DNA from: Gracilaria domingensis
Taxonomy: Eukaryota; Rhodophyta; Florideophyceae; Gracilariales; Gracilariaceae
Length of the DNA: 64,000 nt
NCBI GenBank assembly: GCA_022539475.1
Contig: VCMS01000032.1
Location: 124,001 to 188,000, forward strand
Direction of reading: 5' to 3'
In this document: one piece after another, positions 21,227 through 32,049 of the stretch
Layout: each line of letters opens with the position of its first letter
How positions within the stretch are numbered: position 1 is the stretch's first letter
Position numbers and translations under genes: made by a program
Notes under the pieces: generated by a model
Seen by the model: the letters and a program-made list of their open reading frames with translations, nothing else
Databases searched by the model: none
What the model was told of the DNA's origin: nothing

Positions 21227-22771
21227 TGTACAATTTCTTTTCGGTACTGCCGCGCAAGAAGGATGTTGCTGACCGAAATGGAAAGGCATTGGGCCATCTG
21301 GGTTCTGATGTTTAAGGAGTCCAGGTGTGTTTGGTATTCTTTCATTCCTTTAGGAACCGCTACGCTCAAAGTGTGTTTCTAGACGGAATAGAACTGTTGG
21401 TAGTGTACGCTGACAATACTCGTGCACATATCATACTTGATGGCGAGGTTTAAAAGTGGGAGGCATGGCTAGCCACTGGCTTTGTTCGAGAGCTGTTGGC
21501 TGTACAGGCTCTCCCCACCTGACATCCGGGGTCGGCTTGATCTACTTCTGCTTTATGTTATTTGAAAGCTAACTTGATCCCTAACTTGTTCTAACCCGCC
21601 ACAAGACGTTATCCTCGGAGCTGTGATGAATGCCCGTGTTCTAATAAGGGAACTATACGGTTAACACTCTTCGTGGAATTTGGCTAAGATTGTAGCCAGG
21701 TTTTGTGAGCATCTAACTTCTGTCTGTGTTCTTCTGTGAGAGAGCATGACAGCAACGATTCAATCCACCAAGAAATCCTGACGAAAGATTTGAATAAGTA
21801 GGCACAGGCTCAGTGAGCTTCACACCAAGAGCCAGCGATTGCAGTTCGTGCATTCATAATGTCTGCTTCCTTTCATGTTATTAAATATCGTCACCGAAAC
21901 GATCCTTTCATGCGTTCGAGGTAATACTCTTTACGCTTCAACTTTCGTGGTGCTCGTTCCAGAGAATCGCTTCTCATTACTTCAGAAGTTCTCATTTGCA
22001 TTCGCTGCATGGAAAGAATTTTTCACTCGATGCTCTTTGGCGACATAGGGTGCGAAATATGGCGACACCAGGTTGTAACCGAATAAAGGGGCTACCAACT
22101 CGTTAGAATACAGCAAACGTAAACGCCTTCGAGGGTGACGAAGTAAAGTATATCTTGTACTGCCCACACAGGTGTGACAGGGCAGTTGGCTTGTCATGAC
22201 TGCGAAGACGAGCATCACTCACTAGTTCGATTCGTTTGTACAGCAGCTTCGGTGATGAAAGATTATTAGCTGGAACATGAGCTCTGAAGTAGCGGAAGAT
22301 GATTCACCTACTTCGCTCTTGATCACTCCCCGACAGCATTCTTTGGGTCAAAACAATTATTCTGAGTAAGATGGTGCCTTTTCAGTTGCAAAACGCAGTA
22401 CACGGTGATCATCTCGCATGGACCCTGCCGTGAAATCATTTACGAAACGTCTCCCAAACTGCTCAACATGGAGCTTGGTTCTATTGGAACTTCACGCATA
22501 GAAAACGATACGCTCTTCAATGTAGAGGAAGTGCCCAAGACTGCAGCCACAGAGAACCAGGCAAACAGCGTTCCAACCCGCAGATACGCACCTCCCCTAC
22601 CGATCACAAACCCATCAGAACCTTGCGTTTCCTACAGCAATCCGTACAACAACAAATCTCACACATACCCACTTCGCCCAATACCACAACTGATATTGCA
22701 GAAACGGATGCTTTAGAACATAAAGCAGGGATAGCAGTGTTCTGCGAGAAGCATTCGAAGAGTATGAAAGA
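21227..22771. other. Intergenic, mostly empty
   Basis: About 1.5 kb between the 3' ends of two convergent genes. The only candidate is a short frame at 22468-22716, listed separately. I see no RNA gene or notable repeat. Confidence 0.5.
22468..22716 (+). CDS. Doubtful small open frame, 82 residues
   Basis: An ATG frame (MELGSIGTSRI...) rich in Pro, Thr and Asn ends 55 bases before the 3' end of eS30 on the other strand. It has plausible composition but no domain or family match, and codons upstream of the ATG are also open. It may be chance. Confidence 0.2.
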   Translation: MELGSIGTSRIENDTLFNVEEVPKTAATENQANSVPTRRYAPPLPITNPSEPCVSYSNPYNNKSHTYPLRPIPQLILQKRML

Positions 22772-23126
22772 TTACTTTTGAGAGGAGTTCGGTCCACGCT
22801 TCCTTCCGGGACCAACGACGGCGTTGACATATCGACGATTGTATTTCAAACGCATGATGGCACGACCGCGAGGCTTCTTCGGTTTTTCTTGTTTGGCTAC
22901 TTTCGGTGTTTGACCGCGAACCTTACCGGCACGAGCAAGAGATCCGTGAACCTTTCCTTTGGTAGAGGAACACAAAAAGCAGGTCAGTTAGAATATTCAT
23001 GTCAATACCGTCATGATTGTCGTTCTGATTGGCGAGAAGCTTGTGTCGCGAAGCGCAAACGCGTTTGTGAAGCTGCCTGCTTCAGATCCTTGAGAGAGTT
23101 AAAGCGAACTCGAAGAACTTACCCAT
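22772..23126 (-). CDS. RPS30: Small-subunit ribosomal protein eS30
   Basis: eS30 (FAU-type) is a small, very basic protein of the 40S subunit near the decoding site. The coding sequence is split after four bases. Exon 1 (23126-23123) is ATGG; a 166-nt intron (GTAAGT donor, AAAG acceptor) follows; exon 2 is 22956-22772. The product is 62 residues, [20 protein letters not shown] and onward, with the conserved NRRYVN near the C-terminus. Length and sequence fit free eS30. The ubiquitin-like FUBI domain fused in animals is absent. An intron next to the start codon is a common place in ribosomal protein genes of intron-poor eukaryotes. Confidence 0.95.
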
Positions 23127-25114
23127 GGTGTGTTGGAAAGGGCGTTACAGAAACGGTGACGACGACACGAGGAAGAAGTTGCTTGATGTACAAAGATGAG
23201 AGTCCCAGAGCCTTCCGGACTTTCCGGAATCAAGTTGGCCTGAACCGGGTGCGGAACTGGAGACGACGGCGGCAGCATAGGCGAAGACCAATAACGACTG
23301 TACACTTGGCACACTTGGAGGATTAACCAAAATGACACGTGGTGTATGTGGTGCAATTTTCATACACGACAACGTGTACACAGCGGTCAATCCAACAAAC
23401 CTAAATGGGGAAAGGCTTCGTCATCAGGGCATGAGCTCCTGTCTTGTGTCTCGCTTTTTGTTCATAATCTAACTCCAACTGGGGGCTACATTCGCAGGTG
23501 ATGATGCCTTCGCCAGCAGCGACCTGGTGGCCTAGCCCTCCTAACTCTAGTACGTATCCTGTCAGGCGCGTTGTCGCCGCCATCATGGCATCGCCATGTA
23601 CACTTGTGAAGTACAGGATAAAAGTCTCACGATGTTCTTCCGAGGGTTTTGGTCTAACTTTTGAAATGTCTTGAAATGTTGATCAGTCCTAACCCGACGA
23701 AGTGTAAAGCAGATACATACCCACTTTTTCATTTTCTACCATTTTGTGAGCCGCATCTGGAAGCCACCGCACTCGGGCATTGCCCAGTGGGCAATGCAAA
23801 TTTGTGTGGAACGAGCTTCTGAATCTCCATCTCCTTTGTATATTTAACTTTCGAGTGTGCGCAAACAATCTCTGCTGACAACTGAACTGTTCTATATCTG
23901 CTTCGAAGAGAGAAAGGCCACCACCACTGTGGAGCTTCTTCTAATTTCTCGCGCTCATCATGCGATTACAATGCAACTGACGTGTCAATCATGCGCAATT
24001 AGAGTCAACACCAGCTCTCCCACAATACCGCATTCCACTCCCAATTCTTTGCTCAACATGCATGCGACGGATTAAAACTTAACCTTCTTCCAACATGTAA
24101 TTAGGGTACGGAAAACGTTGACGGTCTCCGGTCAGCACAACTTGGTTGGCTTCAATACCGGACGGTTGTGCTCAGTAACATTTTCAACGTGACGGACCAC
24201 ATCAAGTATTGAGCACGCTCTCTCCTGTAGAGGAGGTTCAAGACTATCCTGGAGGCAGCCTTTTCATTCTCTGGGTATCTTGCAGCAGGGAAACTATGTT
24301 TTGGTACGGTGGTAGTAGTTTAAGATTCTATATCGCATAGCAGATAGACATGTCTTAGGTTGCGCTCTTGCCCCTACAGAAGCTGCGAAGCAACAGCTCA
24401 GTCCCGACCAGAATTGCTGGTCTCTAGCACCTTCTTGAGCACTCGTTGTAAAGATCAAATCACGAGTCATATCTTTTTATGCATGGAAGTATGACATTCA
24501 ATGGTTTTATGCAAGCGCTATTCAGTACCAGGGCACGTGAATGTGCTATCACCTACAGCGGCACTGCCCCGCTGTGGTAGTTACTTGCGCAAGTATCCTT
24601 ATACGCAATGCATCTTCAAATGCTAAACGGCAATCATGAGAAAAAGTTTTGTCACATACGGCGTGACGCGCCGTGATAAGAACTGAACGAGTGGTGGCAG
24701 TGTGCCACGTCATCAGACGCGCAAGATGAACTTGCTCCGCACTTTCCACTGCCCCGGCGCATCCACCCGTAAAGGCCTACTGCAGATATCCAACTTTCAT
24801 TAAACTTCGTACAACCAGCACTTCTCATCGCCAATTTACTTGCGCCCAAACAGCTTTATGCGACGTGCCGATGACAACCGCCATTCCGTTAAACGGTCTT
24901 ACTTTCAATGGAAGCTGCTGGACACATTTCTTACCCGTCACGGCTGTACTTGAGGAGCACAAGCCACGGTAGCGGAGAGAGGCTTCCACTGGAAGCGTCA
25001 GCGGACACGAACGGCTTTGCTAGTACTTAAAAGTGCAGATCGACTTCCCTCCCTTGCTTCTCATCCATCCCTGATCCACTGCCATCCCCTGCTTCGCTCT
25101 GCTAGTGCTTCGGT
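23127..25114. other. Intergenic, about 2 kb
   Basis: Promoter side of eS30 and of the glutamate dehydrogenase gene, which diverge. It contains a perfect palindrome (23777-23797) and weak GC hairpins near 24555 and 24660. No gene or RNA was recognised. Confidence 0.5.
23777..23797. repeat. Perfect inverted repeat, 10-bp arms, one-base spacer
   Basis: GCATTGCCCA and TGGGCAATGC flank one G at 23787. Chance expectation for this arm length and spacing is roughly 0.06 per window of this size. Confidence 0.8.
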
Positions 25115-26891
25115 ATGTCTACTCGCTTCTTGGCGCTGGTGCGCCGCACCGCACCAGCGTTGACCGCCCGTACTCCATTGCTTTCACCCTCCTCGTTCTC
25201 CAATCATGTCCGTACCACGAAGTCCTCACGCCCCTCTCAGGAAGCCATGCCAGCCATGGTCACCGTTCCTGAGCCGTCTGCAGAGGCACCTACCTTCTTG
25301 GAATCAGTGAATCACTTTTTTGATCGTGCAGCAAAGCTTACTAGCATTGAACCTGGCATCATGGACGTCATTAGAGCATGCAATTCGGTGGTTGAGTTCC
25401 GCTTTCCTCTTCTTCGCGATAACGGTGCTGTTGAAGTTCTTACCGGTTACAGGGCTCAGCATTCTACTCACGTGTTGCCAACGAAGGGTGGAATTCGATA
25501 CGCTCCTGATGTCAATTTGCAGGAGGTCAAAGCTTTGGCTGCCCTCATGACGCTCAAGTGCGCCCTTGTTGACGTTCCCTTTGGAGGCGCAAAGGGCGGT
25601 GTGTGTATTGATCGCAGAGAATATTCTACGGACGAATTGCAACGCGTCACGAGGCGCTTCACCCACGAGTTGCACGCGAGGAATCTTATCGGCAGTGGGA
25701 AAGACGGTAAGTTACAAATCTTTGGAGACCCACCAAGCTCCGACACGTGATGAAAGTCAGTCCAATATCTAACTCTGCTCCTTTTATAACTTCTGTGATA
25801 TAGTCCCAGCCCCGGATTATGGAACTGGTGCACAGGAGATGAGGTAAGTGCTCCAGTATATGCTCCCTGTAGGCTCTGTTTACGCTCCAATTCTCACATG
25901 TGATCATCTGTTACTTCTTTCTTTCTCCAGTTGGATTCGTGATACATTCTCTCAGCTGAACCCGGGACACATGTTCACTGCTGGTTGTGTGACTGGTAAG
26001 CCAGTGGGTCACGGTGGAATTCGTGGTCGTGAGAGCGCTACTGGTCTCGGCGTGTTTTATGCAATTCGTTCAATGTTGGATCAGAAGTCAATCTTGAAGA
26101 AGACTGGTCTGACCTCCCCAGGGATCGCAGGGAAGACCTTTGTAGTTCAGGGTTTCGGCAACGTTGGATACTGGAGCTCCAAATTCATTCACGAAGACGG
26201 CGGCAAAATTGTTGCAATAGGTGAAAGGGATGGGATTCTCTACGATCATGAAAACGGCATTTCTATACCAGCGTTGAAGCAGCATATGGATGAACACGGT
26301 TCCATTGAAGGATTTACGAATGAGGGCAGCCCGACCTTCAGAGTCATCCCTGACACCAGCGTGTGCTGCGCTATTGAGTGTGATGTTCTGGTTCCCGCAG
26401 CTTTAGAAAGCGTGATCCACGGCGACAATGCTGATTTGGTGCAAGCAAAACTTATTGCCGAGGCAGCGAATGGTCCGATAACAGCAGATGCTGACGAGAT
26501 CTTGAATGAAAGGGGCGACATAGTTGTTATCCCAGACATGCTTGCGAATAGCATGGGTGTCATGTGCTCGTATGTGGAATGGACCAAGAATATGACTGGT
26601 ATGCGCCTCGGACGCTTGACAAAGAGGTTTGAAGAAAGTCACGGGCGTCACCTCGTTGATGTGCTCGAGAGCAACGGAATCAAGCTTTCTGGACAGCAAA
26701 AGAGTAATGTCATAGCGGGAGCGGACGAGGAAACTCACGTGCGCTCGGGACTGGAGGACACAATGATTGCCGCCTGTTCGCAGGTTGTGGAGATCGCGGA
26801 GGAGAAAAAGTGCTCGTTGCGTGATGCTGCGTACATCAAGGCCTTGGAGACAATTGCCGAACACTACTGCAGGGCTGGCAACTGGCCGTAA
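25115..26891 (+). CDS. GDH: Glutamate dehydrogenase, probably mitochondrial
   Basis: The enzyme interconverts glutamate and 2-oxoglutarate plus ammonium using NAD(P). Three exons (25115-25706, 25804-25843, 25931-26891) give 530 residues. The introns are 97 and 87 nt with GTAAGT donors, and the first has a CTAAC branch point. The 40-base middle exon encodes only PAPDYGTGAQEM and its edges. Residues 1-45 are Arg/Ser/Thr-rich and lack acids, suiting a mitochondrial presequence. LPTKGGIRYAP and the LKCALVDVPFGGAKGG block carry the substrate-binding and catalytic lysines, and VVQGFGNVGYW is the Rossmann dinucleotide site. The size and the HHxG-like SATGLGV segment resemble the animal/bacterial hexameric type rather than the large fungal NAD enzyme. 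It converges with the glycine decarboxylase gene. Confidence 0.95.
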
Positions 26892-27316
26892 GTTGTTCCT
26901 CTTCTGAATCTAGATTGAGGGTTAATCGATTTCACCGTTTCTGTCACGGGTAATGAGATCTTTGATGTCATCGTGGTGTTCTTTAGAAAAGCCCACCAAT
27001 CATACCCAACGTGAGTTTTCCGTCCTGGGGGTCGTGGCGTAACAAGAATTTATGATCTGTAGTTTAGTACCCTTGTAGTATCATTGACAGAGAGAAAAAA
27101 ACATAGTTGCAGGCTGGACTTAAAACCCGAAGTGTCAAGATTGGACTTGCAGGAACATAATGACTCACACCAAGGCATGAGGTTTCTTTCAATAGAATAT
27201 TAATCATCTCGTGTTCCTAAAAGAGAAGCTAAATCTCTTCGTTTAGTGTACAATAGTCACCTACTTCATAACGACAGCTGCTACCTAAGACTTTAGAAAA
27301 GCACATGAGTTGGTGC
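26892..27316. other. Intergenic between convergent gene ends
   Basis: 425 bases between the stop codons of glutamate dehydrogenase and glycine decarboxylase. It is AT-rich and should hold both polyadenylation regions. No other feature is seen. Confidence 0.6.
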
Positions 27317-30300
27317 TCATGCAACGTTCGCAATTCTTTCGTCCTCGTCTTGCACGTATTCAGTGATTGGCGGACAAGTACATACTAGATTACGATCACC
27401 ATAAACGTCATCAACGCGTGACACACTGGGCCAGAACTTGGTGTCCTGGACCCAATCAGCAGGGAAGGCTCCAAGGGCACGTGGGTAACGACGATCCCAT
27501 TCTTCGCTAGAAACCACGGCCGCAGTGTGTGGAGCGTGCTTCAGAGGGTTGTCCTCCTTGTCCATACGTCCTTCCTCGACCGCACGGATTTCTTCACGAA
27601 TCATTATCAAGGCATCACAAAATCTATCAAGTTCGGCCTTGCTTTCAGACTCCGTTGGTTCAACCATAAGAGTTCCTGCAACCGGCCAGCTCATAGTTGG
27701 TGCGTGGAAGCCGTAGTCTTGAAGCCTCTTAGCAACGTCCGTTTCAGTAATTCCACAGCTAGCCTTGAAGGGGCGAAGGTCAAGAATGAATTCATGGGCC
27801 ACACGGCCTTGCGTTCCACGATACAGAATGTCGTAGGCGCCGTCGAGTCTGCTGGCCATATAGTTGGCGTTCAAAATGGCACCCTCTGTGGCTTCCCTGA
27901 GGCCTTGAGCTCCCATCATCTTGATGTACATATATGAAATGGGAAGGATAGCAGATGATCCAAACGGAGCCGCAGACACACAGCCGGTTACTATCCCTTT
28001 GCTGTCAGCCTTGTCCGGGTTCGGCGGAGAGATAACAGGATGATCCGGGAGGAATGGTGCGAGCTGCTTAGCCACACCAATGGGACCCATACCAGGTCCA
28101 CCACCTCCGTGAGGGATGCAAAAGGTCTTGTGCAAGTTCAAGTGGCACACATCGGCACCAATTTCACCAGGGGAACACAAACCGACCTGAGCGTTCATGT
28201 TTGCTCCATCCATATACACTTGACCACCATTGCCATGAATAATTTGACACACTTCCTTGATAGAGTCTTCAAACACACCATGGGTTGATGGGTAGGTAAT
28301 CATGAGAGCAGAGAGATTGTCCTTGTGTTTCTCAGCTTTCGCCCTCAATTCCTCCACATCCACATTTCCATTCTCGTCACAACCAATAGTGACAATTTTC
28401 ATGCCCAGCATGGCTGCCGAAGCTGGATTTGTTCCATGAGCGCTGAGGGGGATGATGCATACGTTTCTCTGGAAATCGCCGCGGCTCTCATGATACTTCT
28501 TGATAGCCAGAAGGCCAGTGTACTCACCTTGAGCACCAGAGTTTGGCTGAAGACAGACGGAATGGAACCCTGTGATATCAGCCAGGTCTTTCTGGAGATC
28601 CTCAAACATTTCATAATATCCTTGCATTTGCTCGGGGGGTGCAAAGGGATGAGGCGAGGCAAGTTCCGGCCACGTGACAGGAATCATTTCTGCTGTGGAG
28701 TTCAACTTCATGGTGCACGAGCCCAGGGCGATCATAGAATGAGTTAACGACAAGTCACGCGCTTGAAGGCGGTGAATGTAGCGAAGCAATTCATGCTCAG
28801 TGTGCATAGAATTGAACACAGGATGGGTCATAAATTCTGAGGTGCGAGCCAGAGCACCATACATTTCGGATGTGGAAGTCTTGGCCTGTTCCTCTGCAAC
28901 TTTGGAAACATCGACAGAACCCCCCTTCTGTGCGGCTAGGACATCAACAAGCTTCTCGACGCATCCCAAAGTATGTGTCTCGTCAAAGGAGAATGCGATT
29001 TCAGTGTCGTTGAGCTTGCGGCAGTTAATCTCACTGGCTTGCAGAGCTGACATGAGAGAATCAACCTCAGAGGCGGACCCCAGAGAGACTTTCACGGTGT
29101 CGAAGAACGAGCTTGCCGACGGGACGCAGTAACCAAGTTGAGAGGCAGACGAAGCGAACACGCGGGCTAAGCCAGAAGCTTTCTCGGCAATCTTCTTTAG
29201 GCCTTCCGGACCATGGTATATGCCGTACATGGCAGCCATGTTCGCCAACAAAGCTTGCGCTGTGCAGATATTGGACGTAGCTTTATCGCGACGGATGTGC
29301 TGCTCGCGGGTTTGCATGGCCATACGCAAGCATGGGCCTCCAGAAGCGTCACGGCTCACACCGATAATACGTCCAGGAAGCTGTCTTTTGAACTCCTCCC
29401 TGGTGACAAAGAAGGCGGCATGTGGACCACCATAGCCCATAGGCACACCGAATCGTTGAGAGTTGCCGACAGCAAAGTCAGCACCCATCTCCCCAGGAGT
29501 CTTGAGGGTAGTAAGCGCAAGCAAATCCGTGGCCATGACAACCTTAGCTCCTGCTGCATGTGATTTCTCAATGAAGCTTTCGTAGTTGTCGACGGAGCCA
29601 TCGGTCGCTGGATATTGTATCAGAGTACCACAGAGATCCGAGTCCTTCGAGAAATCCAGGGTTTTGTGGTCTCCAACAATTACCTTCACACCAAAGCCTT
29701 CTGCACGAGTCTTGACGAGGTCAATGGTCTGGGGGTGGCACAGTTCACTGACGAAGAAGGACGCTTTCTTCCTTCTGGATATGTTGAAACACATAGACAT
29801 GGCCTCTGCCGCAGCCGTGGCTTCGTCTAAGAGCGAGGCATTGGCAACTGGGAGGCCGGTTATTTCAGAGACCATTGTCTGATAGTTCAGAAGTGACTCC
29901 AGTCGGCCTTGGGCGATCTCAGCCTGGTATGGTGTGTACTGTGTGTACCAGCCAGGGTTTTCTAATACGTTGCGCAAGATTACATTCGGAGTGAGGGTTC
30001 CGTAGTATCCCATTCCGATATGGTTTTGGAAGAGCTTGTTCTTCGAAGCCTTCTCCTTCAGCATGGAGAGCGCTTCAGTTTCAGAGAGCGCTGCCCCCAC
30101 ACTTAACTCCCGGTAGTTCCGAATAGACTTCGGAACGGTCTGGTCAATGAGCTGCTGCACGTCGGAAAGACCAAGCGTTTCCAGCATCTCTGAGACATCT
30201 TTAGAGGAGTTGTTGTGACGTTTTGCAAAGCCGTCAGTGGGCTGGAAGAGCTCTGGCACGGCAGAGAATGAACGAAGATGCAAGGCATGGTTTTGAGATG

Positions 30301-30427
30301 GCAGTGGAGCGAGACGAGTGAAAGAAGGGGCGGTTCGTGCACTGGGAGATGCAAGCGATGTCAGTCGCGGGGCGGACAGGATACCGGCGCGACGAGACAA
30401 GGTGGCAAACGTCCGAAGAGATACCAT
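27317..30427 (-). CDS. GLDC: Glycine decarboxylase P-protein, mitochondrial
   Basis: P-protein is the PLP enzyme that decarboxylates glycine in the mitochondrial glycine cleavage system, which serves photorespiration and one-carbon supply in algae. The first ATG (30427) gives 1036 residues, close to plant and animal P-proteins. Residues 1-60 ([15 protein letters not shown] and on) form an Arg/Ser/Ala presequence. The N-terminal half contains [14 protein letters not shown] and [16 protein letters not shown]. The C-terminal half contains SCTMKLN and the PLP-lysine region [18 protein letters not shown] at about residue 760. The gene is a single exon. A TATATAA element lies about 160 bases upstream on the minus strand. 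The frame is intact throughout. Confidence 0.97.
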   Translation of the reverse strand: MVSLRTFATLSRRAGILSAPRLTSLASPSARTAPSFTRLAPLPSQNHALHLRSFSAVPELFQPTDGFAKRHNNSSKDVSEMLETLGLSDVQQLIDQTVPKSIRNYRELSVGAALSETEALSMLKEKASKNKLFQNHIGMGYYGTLTPNVILRNVLENPGWYTQYTPYQAEIAQGRLESLLNYQTMVSEITGLPVANASLLDEATAAAEAMSMCFNISRRKKASFFVSELCHPQTIDLVKTRAEGFGVKVIVGDHKTLDFSKDSDLCGTLIQYPATDGSVDNYESFIEKSHAAGAKVVMATDLLALTTLKTPGEMGADFAVGNSQRFGVPMGYGGPHAAFFVTREEFKRQLPGRIIGVSRDASGGPCLRMAMQTREQHIRRDKATSNICTAQALLANMAAMYGIYHGPEGLKKIAEKASGLARVFASSASQLGYCVPSASSFFDTVKVSLGSASEVDSLMSALQASEINCRKLNDTEIAFSFDETHTLGCVEKLVDVLAAQKGGSVDVSKVAEEQAKTSTSEMYGALARTSEFMTHPVFNSMHTEHELLRYIHRLQARDLSLTHSMIALGSCTMKLNSTAEMIPVTWPELASPHPFAPPEQMQGYYEMFEDLQKDLADITGFHSVCLQPNSGAQGEYTGLLAIKKYHESRGDFQRNVCIIPLSAHGTNPASAAMLGMKIVTIGCDENGNVDVEELRAKAEKHKDNLSALMITYPSTHGVFEDSIKEVCQIIHGNGGQVYMDGANMNAQVGLCSPGEIGADVCHLNLHKTFCIPHGGGGPGMGPIGVAKQLAPFLPDHPVISPPNPDKADSKGIVTGCVSAAPFGSSAILPISYMYIKMMGAQGLREATEGAILNANYMASRLDGAYDILYRGTQGRVAHEFILDLRPFKASCGITETDVAKRLQDYGFHAPTMSWPVAGTLMVEPTESESKAELDRFCDALIMIREEIRAVEEGRMDKEDNPLKHAPHTAAVVSSEEWDRRYPRALGAFPADWVQDTKFWPSVSRVDDVYGDRNLVCTCPPITEYVQDEDERIANVA

Positions 30428-32049
30428 GGTGGAATGACTATTGGCGGCAAAGGTGTGGGAAGAATGGGACAGGCGAAGGACAAAACAAGAGTAAAGGTGA
30501 CAGAAAGGGAGACTCTTGAGTGCCCAAGGCGAAGGCGCCGCGCTGATGTGGAAGCAGAAGGGAGGGGAATACCACACGACGGTGGTTTATATAAGCGAAT
30601 CAGCGATGAAATGAACGTTTATTACGGGCAGTAGACGGAGGGGCAAAGAAAGATCGGGCGCATGGCGCAGCGTCAGATTCGTTCGCGGAACGACTGGCGA
30701 GAGCGGTTGTGCAAATGTCATGATGGAGTGATGCACACGCGTTCGTTTTCGCCACAAACAAAAGCAAATCGCGCACACGTCACACACGCGGCGGGCTCGC
30801 GGCATCATGGCCTCTCATTATGCATTTCGATTGGGTGCGGAACTGCGCAAACCGACACCGCAACGAACTGGCGGCGAACTCAACGAGGGTTGGAGGCAGA
30901 TTGTGTGCCACTTGGCGCGGCCTCGTTGGCTTGCTCGTTGAGATGCAGAGTGACACGCGCTCGGAGACGAGTTCTCACGGATACGTGGCCTCTTTGTTTG
31001 GTGCTCGGTGAGCGCGTCACGGTGGCAGTGGTTGACGGCAATCGCCAGACTTCATCTCGCTCCAGATGAAGATAGGATTCGGAGCGTGCACGCTCCCCCG
31101 CGACCATTCGTTTTCGTTTGTGTTGTGCGAGCACACATTTTGAGACTGAAATCGCACACAAACTCCGATGTGCAGGGTGAGAAAGGGTTAAAGCCTTGCA
31201 TATGCTTTACTTGCGCTTATCCCTTTTGCACCAGAACTGTGGGTGGTCGGTCCTGTCCAACATGCGTACACACGTCCGACGTCAATCCAAAAGGGACAAG
31301 CGCAAGCACAAGTGTAAACCGAGGGCTGAGGGAGAATCTTTGAAGGCAGCCTTCAGGAGGGCCAAAGCCTTTAACCTTGTTGTCCCCCAAGGGTCGTACC
31401 AAGGGTAAAAACATTTTATGAAGGTTCCCTGGAGACATTCAGTTGTGCGCAGCCGACATCAAGTGCAACGAACGCCTTCCTGTTTGTCATTTCGGTTTTC
31501 CGACGAACACCTGCCAGCTCTCGCAGACTTTGAGACAAGTCGTGTTACAAACTTTTCTCGCACCCTGCCAGTCCATTCCAGCATGGAAAAGTGCGCGCAC
31601 GGCAGCGATAGAAGGGGTAAGAGGGGTAACGGCTTATCACGACGGGGGAAATAACTGTTGCACATCGCATTGCGGAACATGCTTGTGATCAAACAGATCA
31701 GATCAAGGTGGGCGACTCGATCCCAATGATCTGATCACCAAAAGCATGACACGACTTGGCGTGGCGTGCGCCGCATACGACTCAGTCGCACTGAGCGGGT
31801 GTGTGCCACATCCGTCAAAAAACAGAAAATTCGTCATCGTAAGATACGTGTGCTGCTGCCGGTGCCGCGTCGACTGCTTTTCGGCCATGTGGCGCTGTCG
31901 CTGAGCTGTCCATCGTTGCAGTTGCTTCGCTGGGCGCCAAGGACCTTCGCTTCCGCTCGACGCTTCCATCCATTAGTTCAGGTCGGCACATCCCCTAAAA
32001 ACGTCCACTGATATCGAGTTTAAGAAGCTCACGTCGCACCAGCCCCACC
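30428..32049. other. Intergenic, divergent promoters
   Basis: About 1.6 kb between two divergent genes. The first part is purine-rich on the plus strand (the leader side of GLDC). Near 31697-31737 an inverted repeat of about 10 bp (GATCAGATCA / TGATCTGATC) surrounds a loop of about 25 bases. Only short overlapping frames otherwise. Confidence 0.5.
30588..30594 (-). promoter_or_regulatory. TATA box of the GLDC gene
   Basis: TATATAA on the minus strand about 160 bases upstream of the ATG, a reasonable distance for a core promoter plus a short leader. Confidence 0.5.

Noticed and set aside
22778-23326. 182-codon plus-strand frame over eS30
   Set aside because: It is the shadow of the eS30 exon and intron on the other strand.
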